NCBI RefSeq assembly: GCF_020169335.1 | Contig: NZ_JAIEZN010000002.1 | Span: forward strand, 1,087,586-1,151,585 | Direction of reading: 5' to 3' | Source: Devosia aquimaris | GTDB lineage: Bacteria > Pseudomonadota > Alphaproteobacteria > Rhizobiales > Devosiaceae | Length of the DNA: 64,000 nucleotides | Shown here: one piece after another, positions 45,834-55,024 of the stretch | Layout of the letters: the number at the start of each line of letters is the position of its first letter | How positions within the stretch are numbered: position 1 is the first letter of the stretch | Notes under the pieces: generated by a model | Told to the model about the DNA's origin: nothing | Seen by the model: only the letters and a program-made list of their open reading frames with translations | Databases searched by the model: none | Position numbers and translations under genes: made by a program

Positions 45834-47216
45834 TCACACCCGCTTCAAGTGATAGGATTTTGGCTGCGTCAGATTGGCATAGCCGATTTCGCTCAGCGCG
45901 CCGCCCTTGCCGGTGTCCTTGACGCCGGTCCACACCAGCGCCGGATCGAGATAGTCACAGCGATTGGCAAACACGGTCCCGGTTTCGACTTGGGCGCCCA
46001 GCCGCGCAGCAGCATCGAGATCCTGGGTCCAGATCGAGGCGGTCAGCCCATAGGGGCTGTCGTTCATCAGCGTGATGGCCTCGGCATCGTCGGCCACCTT
46101 CATGATGCCCACGACCGGCCCGAAGCTCTCTTCGCGCATGACACTCATCTGGTGGTTGACGCTGGTCAGCACCTCGGGCGCCAGATAGGGCGAGCCGGGC
46201 TTGTCCAGGTCGTGCCGCGTGTTGAGGTGGCGCGTTGCGCCGCCGCGAACGGCCTCCTCGGTCTGCTGGCGCACATGATCGGCGAAGCTGCCGCGCGCCA
46301 TCGGGCCGACAATGGTGTCGGGGTCGAGCGGATCGCCGAGCGTCCAACCCTTGGCCGTCTCGATGAAGCGGTCGACAAAACCATCATAAACACTGGCCTG
46401 CACATAGATGCGCTCGACCCCGCAGCAGGACTGCCCGGAGTTGAAGAAGGAGCCATCGACAAGGTTTTCGACCGCATTGTCGAGATTGGCGTCCTCGCGC
46501 ACATAGGCGGGGTCCTTGCCGCCCAGCTCCAGGCCCAGGCTGGCAAAGGTGCCCGCCGCCGCCTTCTCGATGCGCCGACCGCCCTCGACCGAGCCGGTGA
46601 AATTGATGTGGTCGATCTGTCCGGAGGCAATGAGCTTTTCGGTGTCGGCATGGCCGAGCACCAGGTTTTGGAACAGGCCTGCCGGCAGGCCGGCACGCTC
46701 TGCAGCCAGGGCGAAGCGTTCGCCGGCCAGCAGCGTCTGGCTGGCATGCTTGAGGATCACCGCATTGCCGGCCATCAGCCCGGGAATGATCGAATTGACC
46801 GCGGTGAGGAACGGATAGTTCCATGGCGCGATCACCAGGACAGTGCCCAGCGGCTCGCGGGTGATGGAGCGGACAAAACCCTCCTTGGGTGGCAGCTCAA
46901 GCGGCGCCAGCGCCGTCGCGGCCAGATCGATCATATAGCGGCTGCGTTCCTCGACGCCGCGCTTTTCCCCGCCAAAGCGGATCGGCCGCCCCATCTGCCA
47001 GGCCAGCTCGGGCACGATCTCGTCGTTCATCAGCAGCAGGGCATCGACGAAATGGCTGATGATCTTGGCGCGCTCGGGCAAGGTGGTCTCGCCCCAGGCC
47101 CGGCGCGCCGCCCTGGCGCGCACCACGGCCGCCTCGATGTCGGCGCCATCCGCCAGCGGCCGCTCGGCATAGAGGCTGCCGTCAATGGGAGAGATGATCT
47201 TGATCGTGTCGGCCAT
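45834..47216 (-). CDS. Aldehyde dehydrogenase
   Basis: 460 aa. The NAD site is INFTGSVEGG, the general base Glu is in LELGGKDP, and the nucleophile Cys is in NSGQSCCGVER. Closest in kind to ALDHs of amine and gamma-glutamyl aldehyde catabolism. AGGAGG precedes the ATG at 47216. It lies between the glutamine-synthetase-like gene (148-base gap) and the alcohol dehydrogenase (five-base gap). Confidence 0.92.
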   Translation of the reverse strand: MADTIKIISPIDGSLYAERPLADGADIEAAVVRARAARRAWGETTLPERAKIISHFVDALLLMNDEIVPELAWQMGRPIRFGGEKRGVEERSRYMIDLAATALAPLELPPKEGFVRSITREPLGTVLVIAPWNYPFLTAVNSIIPGLMAGNAVILKHASQTLLAGERFALAAERAGLPAGLFQNLVLGHADTEKLIASGQIDHINFTGSVEGGRRIEKAAAGTFASLGLELGGKDPAYVREDANLDNAVENLVDGSFFNSGQSCCGVERIYVQASVYDGFVDRFIETAKGWTLGDPLDPDTIVGPMARGSFADHVRQQTEEAVRGGATRHLNTRHDLDKPGSPYLAPEVLTSVNHQMSVMREESFGPVVGIMKVADDAEAITLMNDSPYGLTASIWTQDLDAAARLGAQVETGTVFANRCDYLDPALVWTGVKDTGKGGALSEIGYANLTQPKSYHLKRV

Positions 47217-47364
47217 GGCGAGCCTCCTGGTTTGGTCTGTGCATCGCGCCGGCATCCGGCTGTTCCGGATCGCCCATAGGCATGGCGCGTGGCTATGTCG
47301 GTGTCGGTCGGGTCAGGCCCGACTAGAACGGTGGGAAGCGATTGGGGCCTCCTGATGACGCCGC

Positions 47365-48726
47365 TTAGCTCCGCTCGAAGCCTCGCATCAACTCCCAGTC
47401 GGTGACGCGCCGGTCATATTCGAACTGCTCCCATTCGGCGGTGTGCACATAATGGGCAATGACCTGTTCGCCGAAGGCGTCCTTGAGCATTTTCGATTTG
47501 CGCATCGTGTCGGTGGCTTCGCGCAGCGTCTTGGGGATCTCGCGCAGCTTCTTGCTGCTGTAGGCGTCGCCCTCAAAGGCTGGTTCGAGGTCGAGTTTGT
47601 CCTCGATGCCCTTGATCCCGGCGGCGATCAGCGCGGCCAGCGCCAGATAGGGGTTGAGGTCCGCCCCGCCCATGCGGCATTCGACGCGGATCGCCTTGGA
47701 ATGCTCGCCACAAAGGCGGAAGCCGGCGGTGCGATTGTCGGGCGACCAGATCGCCTTGGTTGGCGCGAAGGTGCCGGCCTGGAAGCGCTTGTAGCTGTTG
47801 ATATAGGGCGCGAGGAAATAGGTGATCTCGCGGGCATAGGCGAGCTGGCCGGCCATGAACTGCTTCATGATGGCGCTCATGCCGCGGGCGTCCTTGTCGT
47901 CCACGAACACCGGCTTGCCGCGCTTGTCGGCCAGCGACATGTGGATATGGCTCGACGAGCCGGCCAGGCCATAATCCCACTTGGCCATGAAGGTAACGGC
48001 CTTGCCGGCGGCCCAGGCAATTTCCTTGGTGGCGGTCTTGAGCACAACATGGCGGTCGGCCATGGTCAGCGCATCGGCATATTTGACGTTGATTTCTTCC
48101 TGCCCTGGGCCCCATTCGCCTTTGGAGGATTCGACCGGAATGCCGGAGGCCTGCAGATGCTTGCGCAGCGCCCGCATCACGCCCTCTTCCTTGGTGGTCT
48201 GGAAGATATGGTAGTCCTGGATGTAGGCGCCAGCGGTCTGCGCAGCGTGATAGCCCTTCTGGGCGATGCTGCGATAGTCCTCGTCGAACAGGTAGAATTC
48301 GAGCTCGGTGGCCGCATTGGCCATGTAGCCCATGGCTGCTAGGCGATCGATCTGCGCCTTGAGGATCGCGCGTGGACTGTGCGGAATCGGTTGATGGTGG
48401 TGATGGTCGCTGAGGTCGCAGAGGACGATGGCCGTGCCTTCGAGCCAGGTGGCCTTCATCAGCGTGCTCAGGTCTGGCTTCATGACGAAGTCGCCATAGC
48501 CCTTGCCCCAGTTGGCGGCCTGGTAGCCCGGCACGGGCTCCATGTCGATGTCATCGGCCAGCAGATAGTCGCAGCCATGCGTCTCGTCATGCGCCGATTC
48601 CAGGAAGTACTCGGCCTGGAAGCGCTTGCCGATCATGCGCCCCTGCATGTCTGGAAAGGCAACGAGCACGGTATCGATGCTGCCCTCGGCAACATCCTTG
48701 CGCAGCTGGTCAAGACTATAGGCCAT
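47365..48726 (-). CDS. Glutamine synthetase-like gamma-glutamyl-amine ligase
   Basis: 453 aa, GS beta-grasp plus catalytic domain. Catalytic motifs are TELEFYLFDE (metal Glu), GPGQEEINVKYADAL, GSSSHIHMS (His) and NRTAGFRLCGEHSKA (Arg). It lacks the adenylylation loop of GlnA and groups by eye with PuuA/GlnA4-type ligases that join glutamate to polyamines or ethanolamine. Its neighbours (amine permease, aldehyde and alcohol dehydrogenases, amidohydrolase) support that role over nitrogen assimilation. GAGGAG precedes the ATG. Confidence 0.9.
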   Translation of the reverse strand: MAYSLDQLRKDVAEGSIDTVLVAFPDMQGRMIGKRFQAEYFLESAHDETHGCDYLLADDIDMEPVPGYQAANWGKGYGDFVMKPDLSTLMKATWLEGTAIVLCDLSDHHHHQPIPHSPRAILKAQIDRLAAMGYMANAATELEFYLFDEDYRSIAQKGYHAAQTAGAYIQDYHIFQTTKEEGVMRALRKHLQASGIPVESSKGEWGPGQEEINVKYADALTMADRHVVLKTATKEIAWAAGKAVTFMAKWDYGLAGSSSHIHMSLADKRGKPVFVDDKDARGMSAIMKQFMAGQLAYAREITYFLAPYINSYKRFQAGTFAPTKAIWSPDNRTAGFRLCGEHSKAIRVECRMGGADLNPYLALAALIAAGIKGIEDKLDLEPAFEGDAYSSKKLREIPKTLREATDTMRKSKMLKDAFGEQVIAHYVHTAEWEQFEYDRRVTDWELMRGFERS

Positions 48727-48743
48727 TGTCGGATCTCCTCGCT

Positions 48744-48788
48744 GTCATCCCATCCGGAGCATCACCCCGGCCATCTGGCCGGGATGAC
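48744..48788. repeat. Palindromic hairpin between permease and ligase genes
   Basis: GTCATCCC (48744-48751) pairs with GGGATGAC (48781-48788), and inside it CCCGGCC (48766-48772) pairs with GGCCGGG (48777-48783). It resembles the dispersed palindromes at 19992 and 54362 and may tune expression within the operon. Confidence 0.55.
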
Positions 48789-48802
48789 GCCTGTTGCCTG
48801 GG

Positions 48803-50311
48803 TCAGGCCTTGTGCTCGAGCGCAAACTCTTCTTCGGGCGACATGATCAGCTTGTGGCGGCCGATCAGCGCGAAATAGATGATGCCCACGGCGCACCACA
48901 GCACCACCCAGATGACGCCCTTGAAGAAGTTCGGGTCCTGCAGCTGGTAGAACAGCGTCACCGCCGCAATGATGATCGTCAGCACGGCGCCCGGAATACC
49001 CAGCGGTGAACGGAACGGCCGCTCGATATTGGGCTGGTTGCGGCGCAGGATGATGAAGCTGAGCGCCTGCATGATGTAGCTCAGCATGGCGCCGAACACG
49101 GCCATGTTGAGCAGGACCGAGCCGATGATGTCATCGCCAAGCTGGGTTTCGCCTTCGCCGCCGCCGCCATTGACGAACCAGATGGCCAGCATCACGACCA
49201 GACCCAGCGTCGCACCGGAGATCATGGCCAGATGCGGCGTCTTGTAGGTGGGATGGGTCACCGACAGCGCCGACGGGAAGTAGCCCGCACGGCTGAGCGA
49301 GTAGACCTGGCGGCCCTGGGCATAGAGGATGGTGTGGAACGAGGCCACCAGGCCGATCAGCGCCACCACGCCAAAGATTGGCGCAGCCGCATCGCCATAG
49401 ATGGCCCGGATACCGGCCAGCGCCGGCTCGAGCGAGCTGGCCAGCGCAAAGCTACCCACGCCAGGGATGGATGGGTTGAGCAGCACGATCAGGAAGGCCG
49501 ACAGCACCAGGGTGCAGAAACCGAGCAGGATGCCGCGCGGCATGTCGCGACGCGGATCAACCGATTCTTCGGCGGCCAGCGGCACCTGTTCGATGGCCAG
49601 GAACAGCCAGACCGCGAAGGGCAGGCTGGCCAGCACGCCCTGCCAGCCGAAGGGGAACCATTCGCCATTGCCCTCGGGCAGCTCGACCGCTGCACCGTCC
49701 GGGCCAACGCCGATGTTGAGCGCCCAGCGACCGAAGTCGATATTGGGGAAGGCGCTGAACCAGAAGAACGCCAGGCCAGCCAGCGAGATCAGCGTCACCA
49801 CGAGCGTGACCTTGTAGCTTAGCGCCACGCCATAGATGTTGAGCGCGAGGAAGATGATGAAGAAGACGACCCAGAGCACCGGGTAGAGCGAGGTATCGAG
49901 CCCCGTGATCGAGCCGAAATAGCCCGAGATGAAGGTGACGATCACCGCCGGGGTGAGCACATATTCGACATTTTCGAACAGGCCGGTGATGAAGCCACCC
50001 CAGGGACCCATCGAGGTGCGGGCAAACGAATAGGCCGCGCCGGTGTGGGGCAGGGCAGGGCTCATTTCGGCGATGGATGACACAAGGCCCAGATACATGA
50101 TCGCGATGATGGCCGCTGCCACCATCATGCCGCCCCAGCCGCCGGTGCCGAAGCCAAAGTTCCAGCCGCTGAAATGGCCGGAGATCACCGCGCCAACGCC
50201 CAGCGCCCATAGCGACCAGATGCCGGCATAGCGCTGCAGGCCGCGTTTCTCGAAATAGGCCTTGTCGCGCGTCGCATAGGCAACGCTGCCCACCTTCTTT
50301 GTCTCAGTCAT
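48803..50311 (-). CDS. APC permease of the Eat (ethanolamine) type
   Basis: 502 aa with about 12 membrane helices. It begins with LQRYAGIWSLWALGVGAVISG, typical of the ethanolamine permease group, and has GRQVYSLSRAGYFP, also characteristic. It should import a small amine by proton symport. ATG 50311 is preferred over GTG 50317 because GGGGG is properly spaced from it. It is the second gene of the operon, 33 bases after the amidohydrolase. Confidence 0.87.
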   Translation of the reverse strand: MTETKKVGSVAYATRDKAYFEKRGLQRYAGIWSLWALGVGAVISGHFSGWNFGFGTGGWGGMMVAAAIIAIMYLGLVSSIAEMSPALPHTGAAYSFARTSMGPWGGFITGLFENVEYVLTPAVIVTFISGYFGSITGLDTSLYPVLWVVFFIIFLALNIYGVALSYKVTLVVTLISLAGLAFFWFSAFPNIDFGRWALNIGVGPDGAAVELPEGNGEWFPFGWQGVLASLPFAVWLFLAIEQVPLAAEESVDPRRDMPRGILLGFCTLVLSAFLIVLLNPSIPGVGSFALASSLEPALAGIRAIYGDAAAPIFGVVALIGLVASFHTILYAQGRQVYSLSRAGYFPSALSVTHPTYKTPHLAMISGATLGLVVMLAIWFVNGGGGEGETQLGDDIIGSVLLNMAVFGAMLSYIMQALSFIILRRNQPNIERPFRSPLGIPGAVLTIIIAAVTLFYQLQDPNFFKGVIWVVLWCAVGIIYFALIGRHKLIMSPEEEFALEHKA

Positions 50312-50344
50312 CGTCACGTCCCCCTGAATTTGCCCACGGTAGAT

Positions 50345-51115
50345 CTAGACTGCCATTGCCTCGCGACGCGCCTCTCGCGCCGCTGTCAGGCAACGGGCCA
50401 GCCGCTGCGACCAGAGGTCGACACCGGCGGGTTCGAGAATTTCATCATTGCGGATTTCGATCATGGTCGCGTCCAGCCCGCGCCCGTCGCCATGCTTTTC
50501 CAGTGTCAGCGTCACCCCATTGAGCGCCGCATAGGGCTGGTTCCAGCCCAGGTTGAGCGCCGGGTCATCCGTCGCAAGGGCGTCCCGCAAGGCGGCGGTG
50601 TAGCCCGTGTCCTGCCCATGAATCAGCCCGATCGGCCAGGGCCGGGCGACGCCGAGGTAGACCGGAGTGAAGGAATGCACGCAGACCAGGATCGATTCCT
50701 GCCCCGCGGCCGCCCTGGCGTCGAGCAGGGCGGTGATGGCGTCGTGATAGGGCTGGTGGAACTGGGCAATGCGATAGGCCCGCTCGGCCGCGTCCAGGCC
50801 CTTGTTGGCCGCAATTTCGGTTGCTTCCGACAGGGTCCAGATCAGGTCTGGCGCATCCAGGTCCCGATTGCAGTCGATCACCAGGCGGGACACGGTCGAC
50901 TGCACCAGCGGCGCATCCAGCAGATCGACAAGGCGCAGACTGACCGCCAGCGCGCCGGGGTCCCAGGCAATGTGGCTGACCCGCTCGGTCTGGGTCAGCC
51001 CCAGCGTGCCATAGCGCTCGGGCAGGCGGTTGCTGGCATGGTCGCATACCAGCACGAAGGGGGATGTCCCCTCCGCATTGCTCACCAGCACCGGACTTTG
51101 TTCGGCTGCGCGCAC
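50345..51115 (-). CDS. N-formylglutamate amidohydrolase family protein
   Basis: 256 aa zinc amidohydrolase. Family landmarks are VLVCDHASNRLPERY, SRLVIDCNRD, VHSFTP and LTLEKHGDGRGL. Known members release glutamate from N-formylglutamate in histidine breakdown, but no hut genes are present. First gene of the amine operon, so it may release glutamate from a gamma-glutamyl product. GTG at 51115 follows AGGGG; longer in-frame versions run into the divergent regulator gene. Confidence 0.88.
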   Translation of the reverse strand: MRAAEQSPVLVSNAEGTSPFVLVCDHASNRLPERYGTLGLTQTERVSHIAWDPGALAVSLRLVDLLDAPLVQSTVSRLVIDCNRDLDAPDLIWTLSEATEIAANKGLDAAERAYRIAQFHQPYHDAITALLDARAAAGQESILVCVHSFTPVYLGVARPWPIGLIHGQDTGYTAALRDALATDDPALNLGWNQPYAALNGVTLTLEKHGDGRGLDATMIEIRNDEILEPAGVDLWSQRLARCLTAAREARREAMAV

Positions 51116-51187
51116 GTTGCCCCTAGCACCTTTGGTTAACTTGTGTATCAGTAGTTTCACAATTGCAAAAACTGTCAATGCTGAAAT

Positions 51188-51198
51188 CTGAAATTCAG
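51188..51198. promoter_or_regulatory. Short palindrome before the RpiR regulator
   Basis: CTGAA-A-TTCAG overlaps the ribosome site of the regulator, in the 91-base divergent region 51116-51206. A looser AGTTT-N11-AAACT lies at 51153-51173. Either could be the RpiR operator; the evidence is weak. Confidence 0.3.
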
Positions 51199-51206
51199 GA
51201 GCCGCC

Positions 51207-52043
51207 ATGGACGGCAAATCGGTCGCCGGCCGCATCCACGACGCGATCCACCGGCTGACGGCCGCGGAAAAACGGGCGGCGCGCGGGCTGCTCGGTTCCT
51301 ATCCCACCCTGGGCCTGGCGCCGGTCGCCGAGTTTGCCGAACAGGCCGGTGCGAGCTCCGCCACCGTGCTGCGCTTCGTCGCCCAGCTCGGCTACAAATC
51401 CTATCCGGACTTCCAGCGCGCCCTGCGTGAAGAGATGGAGGCCCGCTCCAAATCGCCACTGCAGCGCGGCGCGGAACTGGGCGAGCCGCGGGCGGCCGAT
51501 GGGCATTTCCTCGATCAGTTTATCAGCCGCGCCGCCGACAATCTGCGCGGCACGGCCTCGCTCATCCCGCCATCCGAATTCGAGGCCGTCTGTGCCCGGC
51601 TCGCCGAGACCAAGGCTCAATGCTGGCTGGCCGGTGGCCGCTTCACCGATTTCCTGGCCGGCTATATGGAGGCGCATCTCCGCCTGATCCGCCCCGGCGT
51701 CCGGCGCCTTGATGGCCGCCCGGCAACACGCACCGACCAGCTCATCGATATCCGTCCAGGCGATACGGTGATCATCTTCGACGTGCGCCGTTATGATCCG
51801 GCGCTGGTCGATCTGGCCGCCGAATTGGCAGGCCAGCGGGCGCAGATCGTGCTCATCACCGACGAGTGGATGAGCCCGGTGAACCGCTTCGCCAAGCTGG
51901 TGCTGCCCTGCCGCACCGAGATGGACCGCACCTGGGACGCCAATGGTTCATTGCTGACCGTTGTTGAGGCGCTGCTGGCTCGAACCACCGAACTGGCGTG
52001 GCCCAGCGCCAGCAAGCGGATGGGCGCAATCGAGCGCAGCTAG
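51207..52043 (+). CDS. RpiR/MurR-family transcriptional regulator
   Basis: 278 aa. An N-terminal helix-turn-helix of the RpiR type (VAEFAEQAGASSATVLRFV, near 40-58) is followed by a SIS domain (about 125-260). RpiR proteins bind phosphosugars or related ligands. It is divergent from the amine operon, which is its likely target. AGGAG precedes the ATG. It overlaps the PPK2 stop by four bases. Confidence 0.9.
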   Translation: MDGKSVAGRIHDAIHRLTAAEKRAARGLLGSYPTLGLAPVAEFAEQAGASSATVLRFVAQLGYKSYPDFQRALREEMEARSKSPLQRGAELGEPRAADGHFLDQFISRAADNLRGTASLIPPSEFEAVCARLAETKAQCWLAGGRFTDFLAGYMEAHLRLIRPGVRRLDGRPATRTDQLIDIRPGDTVIIFDVRRYDPALVDLAAELAGQRAQIVLITDEWMSPVNRFAKLVLPCRTEMDRTWDANGSLLTVVEALLARTTELAWPSASKRMGAIERS

Positions 52044-52897
52044 TCGGTCTTGTCCATCTTGAGGAAGTCAGGGCCCGAAATGCGGATATTGGGATCGATC
52101 GAGCCGATCGCCTCAATGTTCTTGTCCTTGTAATCGAGCTGGCTGAGCACGCTCTGGATCACAGCGATGCGGCCGCGCCGCTTGTCATTGGCGCGGATCA
52201 CCGTCCAGGGCGCATGGGCGCTGTGCGTCCGCTCGATCATCACGTCGCGGGCCTTGGAATAGTCGTCCCATTTGTCGAGCGCCTCAAGGTCGATGGGCGA
52301 CAGTTTCCAGGTCTTGAGCGGGTCGTGGCGCCGGTCGTGGAAGCGCTTGAGCTGCATCTCCCGGCCGATCGACAGCCAGAACTTGAACAGGTGAATGCCG
52401 TCATTGGTGATGCGCTTTTCGAACTCGGGCGCTTCGTCGAGGAAGTGCTCGGTCTGCTCGGGCGTGCAGAAGCCCATGACCCGCTCGACCCCGGCGCGGT
52501 TGTACCAGGAGCGGTCAAACAGCACCGTCTCGGTCGCCGCCGGCATCCAGTCGACATAGCGCTGGAAATACCACTGCGTGCGTTCGCGGTCATTGGGCTT
52601 GGGCAGGGCCGCGATGATGGAATAGCGCGGGTTGAGGTTCTCCAGATAGACCTTGATGGTGCCGCCCTTGCCGGCGGCGTCGCGGCCCTCGAACACGATC
52701 ATCACCCGCTCGCCGCTGGCCGCCAGATGCGCCTGCAGCGTCACCAATTGCTTCTGCAAATCCAGCATGTGGGCTTCATAGACGGCCCGATCCAGCTTAT
52801 CGTCATAGGGATAGCCGCCCGATGTCATCGCCGCCTTCTTGATGGCCTTGGGCAGTTTTGGGTTTTCGATGTCGAAGCTGTCGATTGGATCCGTCAC
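52040..52897 (-). CDS. ppk2: Polyphosphate kinase 2
   Basis: 285 aa, one-domain PPK2. Walker A is EGRDAAGKGG, the lid and Walker B region has LFDRSWYNRAGVERVMGF, and the FKFWLSIGREMQ segment is present. It transfers phosphate between polyphosphate and nucleotides; length and sequence fit the short class. GTG at 52897 follows AAGGGAG. Confidence 0.93.
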   Translation of the reverse strand: MTDPIDSFDIENPKLPKAIKKAAMTSGGYPYDDKLDRAVYEAHMLDLQKQLVTLQAHLAASGERVMIVFEGRDAAGKGGTIKVYLENLNPRYSIIAALPKPNDRERTQWYFQRYVDWMPAATETVLFDRSWYNRAGVERVMGFCTPEQTEHFLDEAPEFEKRITNDGIHLFKFWLSIGREMQLKRFHDRRHDPLKTWKLSPIDLEALDKWDDYSKARDVMIERTHSAHAPWTVIRANDKRRGRIAVIQSVLSQLDYKDKNIEAIGSIDPNIRISGPDFLKMDKTD

Positions 52898-52984
52898 GCG
52901 TGTCGCTCCCTTGTCATGATCACCGTGCTACACAGACCAGTCCCAAATCAAGGGGCATGGCAACTGGCTGATTCACAAAAGCAA

Positions 52985-54286
52985 ATGCACGAGACACACA
53001 CCGGGGGGCCGGTTCCCCGCCTTGCCTGGCTGCGCGCCAGGCTGATTGCCCAGGCCGGCCCGGTGCTCGGCATAGCCGGCGTTTTCGTGATGCTGGTGCT
53101 GTTTGGTGACCTGGCGCCGATAGCCGCGATCATCGGCTTTCTGGCCGTGGCCAGCGCCGTTCTGCTCTTGCCGCCCGCGCCGGCCCCTGCGCTGCCGCAG
53201 CCGGCACCTGTGGTCGCCGTGCCCCAGGTGGTGGCGTCGCCCCGGCCGGGCATTGCTGCATTTTCCGCCTTTGCCGATGCGTTGATCGACCCCTGCATGC
53301 TGCTTGATCGTCGCAGCGTGGTGCTGCACGCCAATGGCGCAGCGCTCCGTCAGTTTCCCGGCGTGGTCAACGGCAATCCCATTACCTTTTCGCTGCGCAA
53401 CCCCGAGCTGGTGCAAGCCATCGATGGCGCCATGCGCAGCGGCAGCACCCGCAGCTTCGAGCTGCACGAAACCGTCCCGTCGGAAACCTGGGACAAGGTG
53501 GTGGTCTCCCCGCTGCGCCAGCCTGGCACCGACTGGTTCGCCGACGACGACCGGCGCCTTGTTGTGACCTTCCAGAGCCTGACCGAGCTCAAGCGGGTCG
53601 AGGCGCTGCGCACCGATTTCATCGCCAACGCCAGCCATGAGCTGCGCACGCCCCTGGCCTCGCTGCTGGGCTTTATCGATACCCTGCTCGGTCCCGCCGC
53701 CAAGGACCCGGCGGCGCGCGAGAAATTCCTTGGCATCATGCGCGGCCAGGCCGAACGCATGAGCAAGCTGATCGATGATCTGCTCAGCCTCAGCCGCATC
53801 GAAATGCACCAGCATGTGCGCCCCACCGCGAGCATCGATCTGGCCAGCCTGCTGCGCGAAGTGCGCGAAGGGCTGATGATGCAGGCCAAGGCCGCCAAGG
53901 TGGAAATCCGGCTCAACCTGTTTGCCGGCCCTACGACCACCATCGGCGACCGCAGCCAGCTCTATGAAGTGTTCGAGAACCTGCTCGACAATGCCATCAA
54001 ATATGGCGCCAGCGGCGAATTCGTCGAACTGAGCCTGGCGCCGGCCAATCGTGCCGGTTTCCAGCACATGGTGACCGTGATCGACCATGGTCCGGGCGTC
54101 GAGCCCGAGCATGTGCCGCGCCTGACCGAGCGCTTCTATCGCATCGATGCCGATGCCAGCCGCAAGAAGAAGGGCACGGGCCTGGGCCTGGCCATCGTCA
54201 AGCACATCGTCAATCGCCATCGCGGCCAGCTCTCGATCAAGAGCAAGCCCGGCGAGGGCATGCGCGTGGATGTGTTCCTGCCTTAG
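52985..54286 (+). CDS. PhoR-like sensor histidine kinase
   Basis: 433 aa. Two hydrophobic helices (about 18-58), a PAS-like domain (about 85-195), the H-box FIANASHELRTPLASLLGF (His near 220) and an ATPase domain with NLLDNAIKYG, DHGPGVEPEH and GTGLGLAIVKH. The layout matches PhoR, the phosphate-limitation kinase, but neither phoB nor pst genes follow. The start at 52985 lacks a clear ribosome site and could lie elsewhere (52916 in frame). Confidence 0.88.
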   Translation: MHETHTGGPVPRLAWLRARLIAQAGPVLGIAGVFVMLVLFGDLAPIAAIIGFLAVASAVLLLPPAPAPALPQPAPVVAVPQVVASPRPGIAAFSAFADALIDPCMLLDRRSVVLHANGAALRQFPGVVNGNPITFSLRNPELVQAIDGAMRSGSTRSFELHETVPSETWDKVVVSPLRQPGTDWFADDDRRLVVTFQSLTELKRVEALRTDFIANASHELRTPLASLLGFIDTLLGPAAKDPAAREKFLGIMRGQAERMSKLIDDLLSLSRIEMHQHVRPTASIDLASLLREVREGLMMQAKAAKVEIRLNLFAGPTTTIGDRSQLYEVFENLLDNAIKYGASGEFVELSLAPANRAGFQHMVTVIDHGPGVEPEHVPRLTERFYRIDADASRKKKGTGLGLAIVKHIVNRHRGQLSIKSKPGEGMRVDVFLP

Positions 54287-54361
54287 GGGCGCTTCGCTGC
54301 CCATCACGGGGGGCGTGGCGTCACCATTGGCGCAATCTGGTTCATTCCCGACCTCGCAGTC

Positions 54362-54439
54362 GTCATCACCCGGCTTGTCCGGGTGATCCATTGGTGCCGG
54401 GTTCGGCGCTGGATGGACCGGACAAGCCGGGCAATGACG
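54362..54439. repeat. Dispersed palindrome, family 2 (double unit)
   Basis: ATCACCCGG-CTTGT-CCGGGTGAT (54365-54387) is followed after about 23 bases by an inverted relative, CCGG-ACAAG-CCGG with GCAATGAC (54418-54439). The two units can fold on each other. The gap 54287-54558 holds nothing else. Confidence 0.7.
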
Positions 54440-54558
54440 GGGATCTGGTGGGAATGACGGCAGGGCCTTCGGTGGGTGGGCCGCTGCCCGATGGCTCCGG
54501 CTGACAGAAGCGTCGCCCCTTGCTAGCCTGCCGGTCATTGCCAGCAGGAGGACCCCGG

Positions 54559-54957
54559 ATGGCGCAGACATTCACACCCTTTCTGACGTTTCAGGGCGGT
54601 ACCGCCGAGGCGGCCATCCAGTTCTATTGTTCTGTCTTTCCCGATAGCCGGATCGAGGACATGCAACGCTATCCTGCGGGGACGCCGGGCGCTGAAGGGA
54701 TGGTGATGACGGCATGGTTCAGTCTGGGTCAGCAGCGTTTCATGGCTTCCGACAGCCCCATCGATCATGAGTGGGACTTTACGCCCGCCGTCTCGGTCTT
54801 TGTGACCTGTGAAACCCGCGAACAGCAAGACGCCGCCTTCGCCGCGCTGGCCGAAGGCGGGAAGGTCTACATGCCGCTCGACAATTATGGGTTTTCCCAA
54901 CGCTTTGGCTGGGTGGGAGACCGCTTTGGCGTCACCTGGCAGCTTAATCTGCCCTGA
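54559..54957 (+). CDS. PhnB-like VOC protein
   Basis: 132 aa glyoxalase-fold protein of the PhnB / 3-demethylubiquinone methyltransferase-like group: FTPFLTFQGGTAEAAIQFY at the start, GMVMTAWFSLG in the middle, and DRFGVTWQL at the end. Often annotated as a methyltransferase, but function is unproven. AGGAGG precedes the ATG. It is convergent with gcrA across a terminator. Confidence 0.88.
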   Translation: MAQTFTPFLTFQGGTAEAAIQFYCSVFPDSRIEDMQRYPAGTPGAEGMVMTAWFSLGQQRFMASDSPIDHEWDFTPAVSVFVTCETREQQDAAFAALAEGGKVYMPLDNYGFSQRFGWVGDRFGVTWQLNLP

Positions 54958-54981
54958 GGACACGCGGCCCTGCAAAACGAA

Positions 54982-55004
54982 AAGGGCGCCTCGTGGGCGC
55001 CCTT
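54982..55004. terminator. Bidirectional terminator between VOC gene and gcrA
   Basis: AAGGGCGCC (54982-54990), loop TCGTG, GGCGCCCTT (54996-55004). It lies in the 67-base gap between convergent stops. Confidence 0.82.
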
Positions 55005-55024
55005 GGTTCAATGCTTGTCGCTGC

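Noticed and set aside
51998..52984. N-terminal extension of the PhoR-like kinase
   Set aside because: The plus frame stays open for 329 codons upstream, but it is antisense to PPK2 and has no domain. The kinase begins near 52985.
52985..54286. Phosphate two-component system with pst genes
   Set aside because: The kinase is PhoR-like, but the following genes are a VOC protein and gcrA, so no Pho operon is present.
52973..54571. Minus-strand open frame of 532 codons
   Set aside because: Antisense to the PhoR-like kinase, whose H, N and G boxes are all intact in the plus frame.
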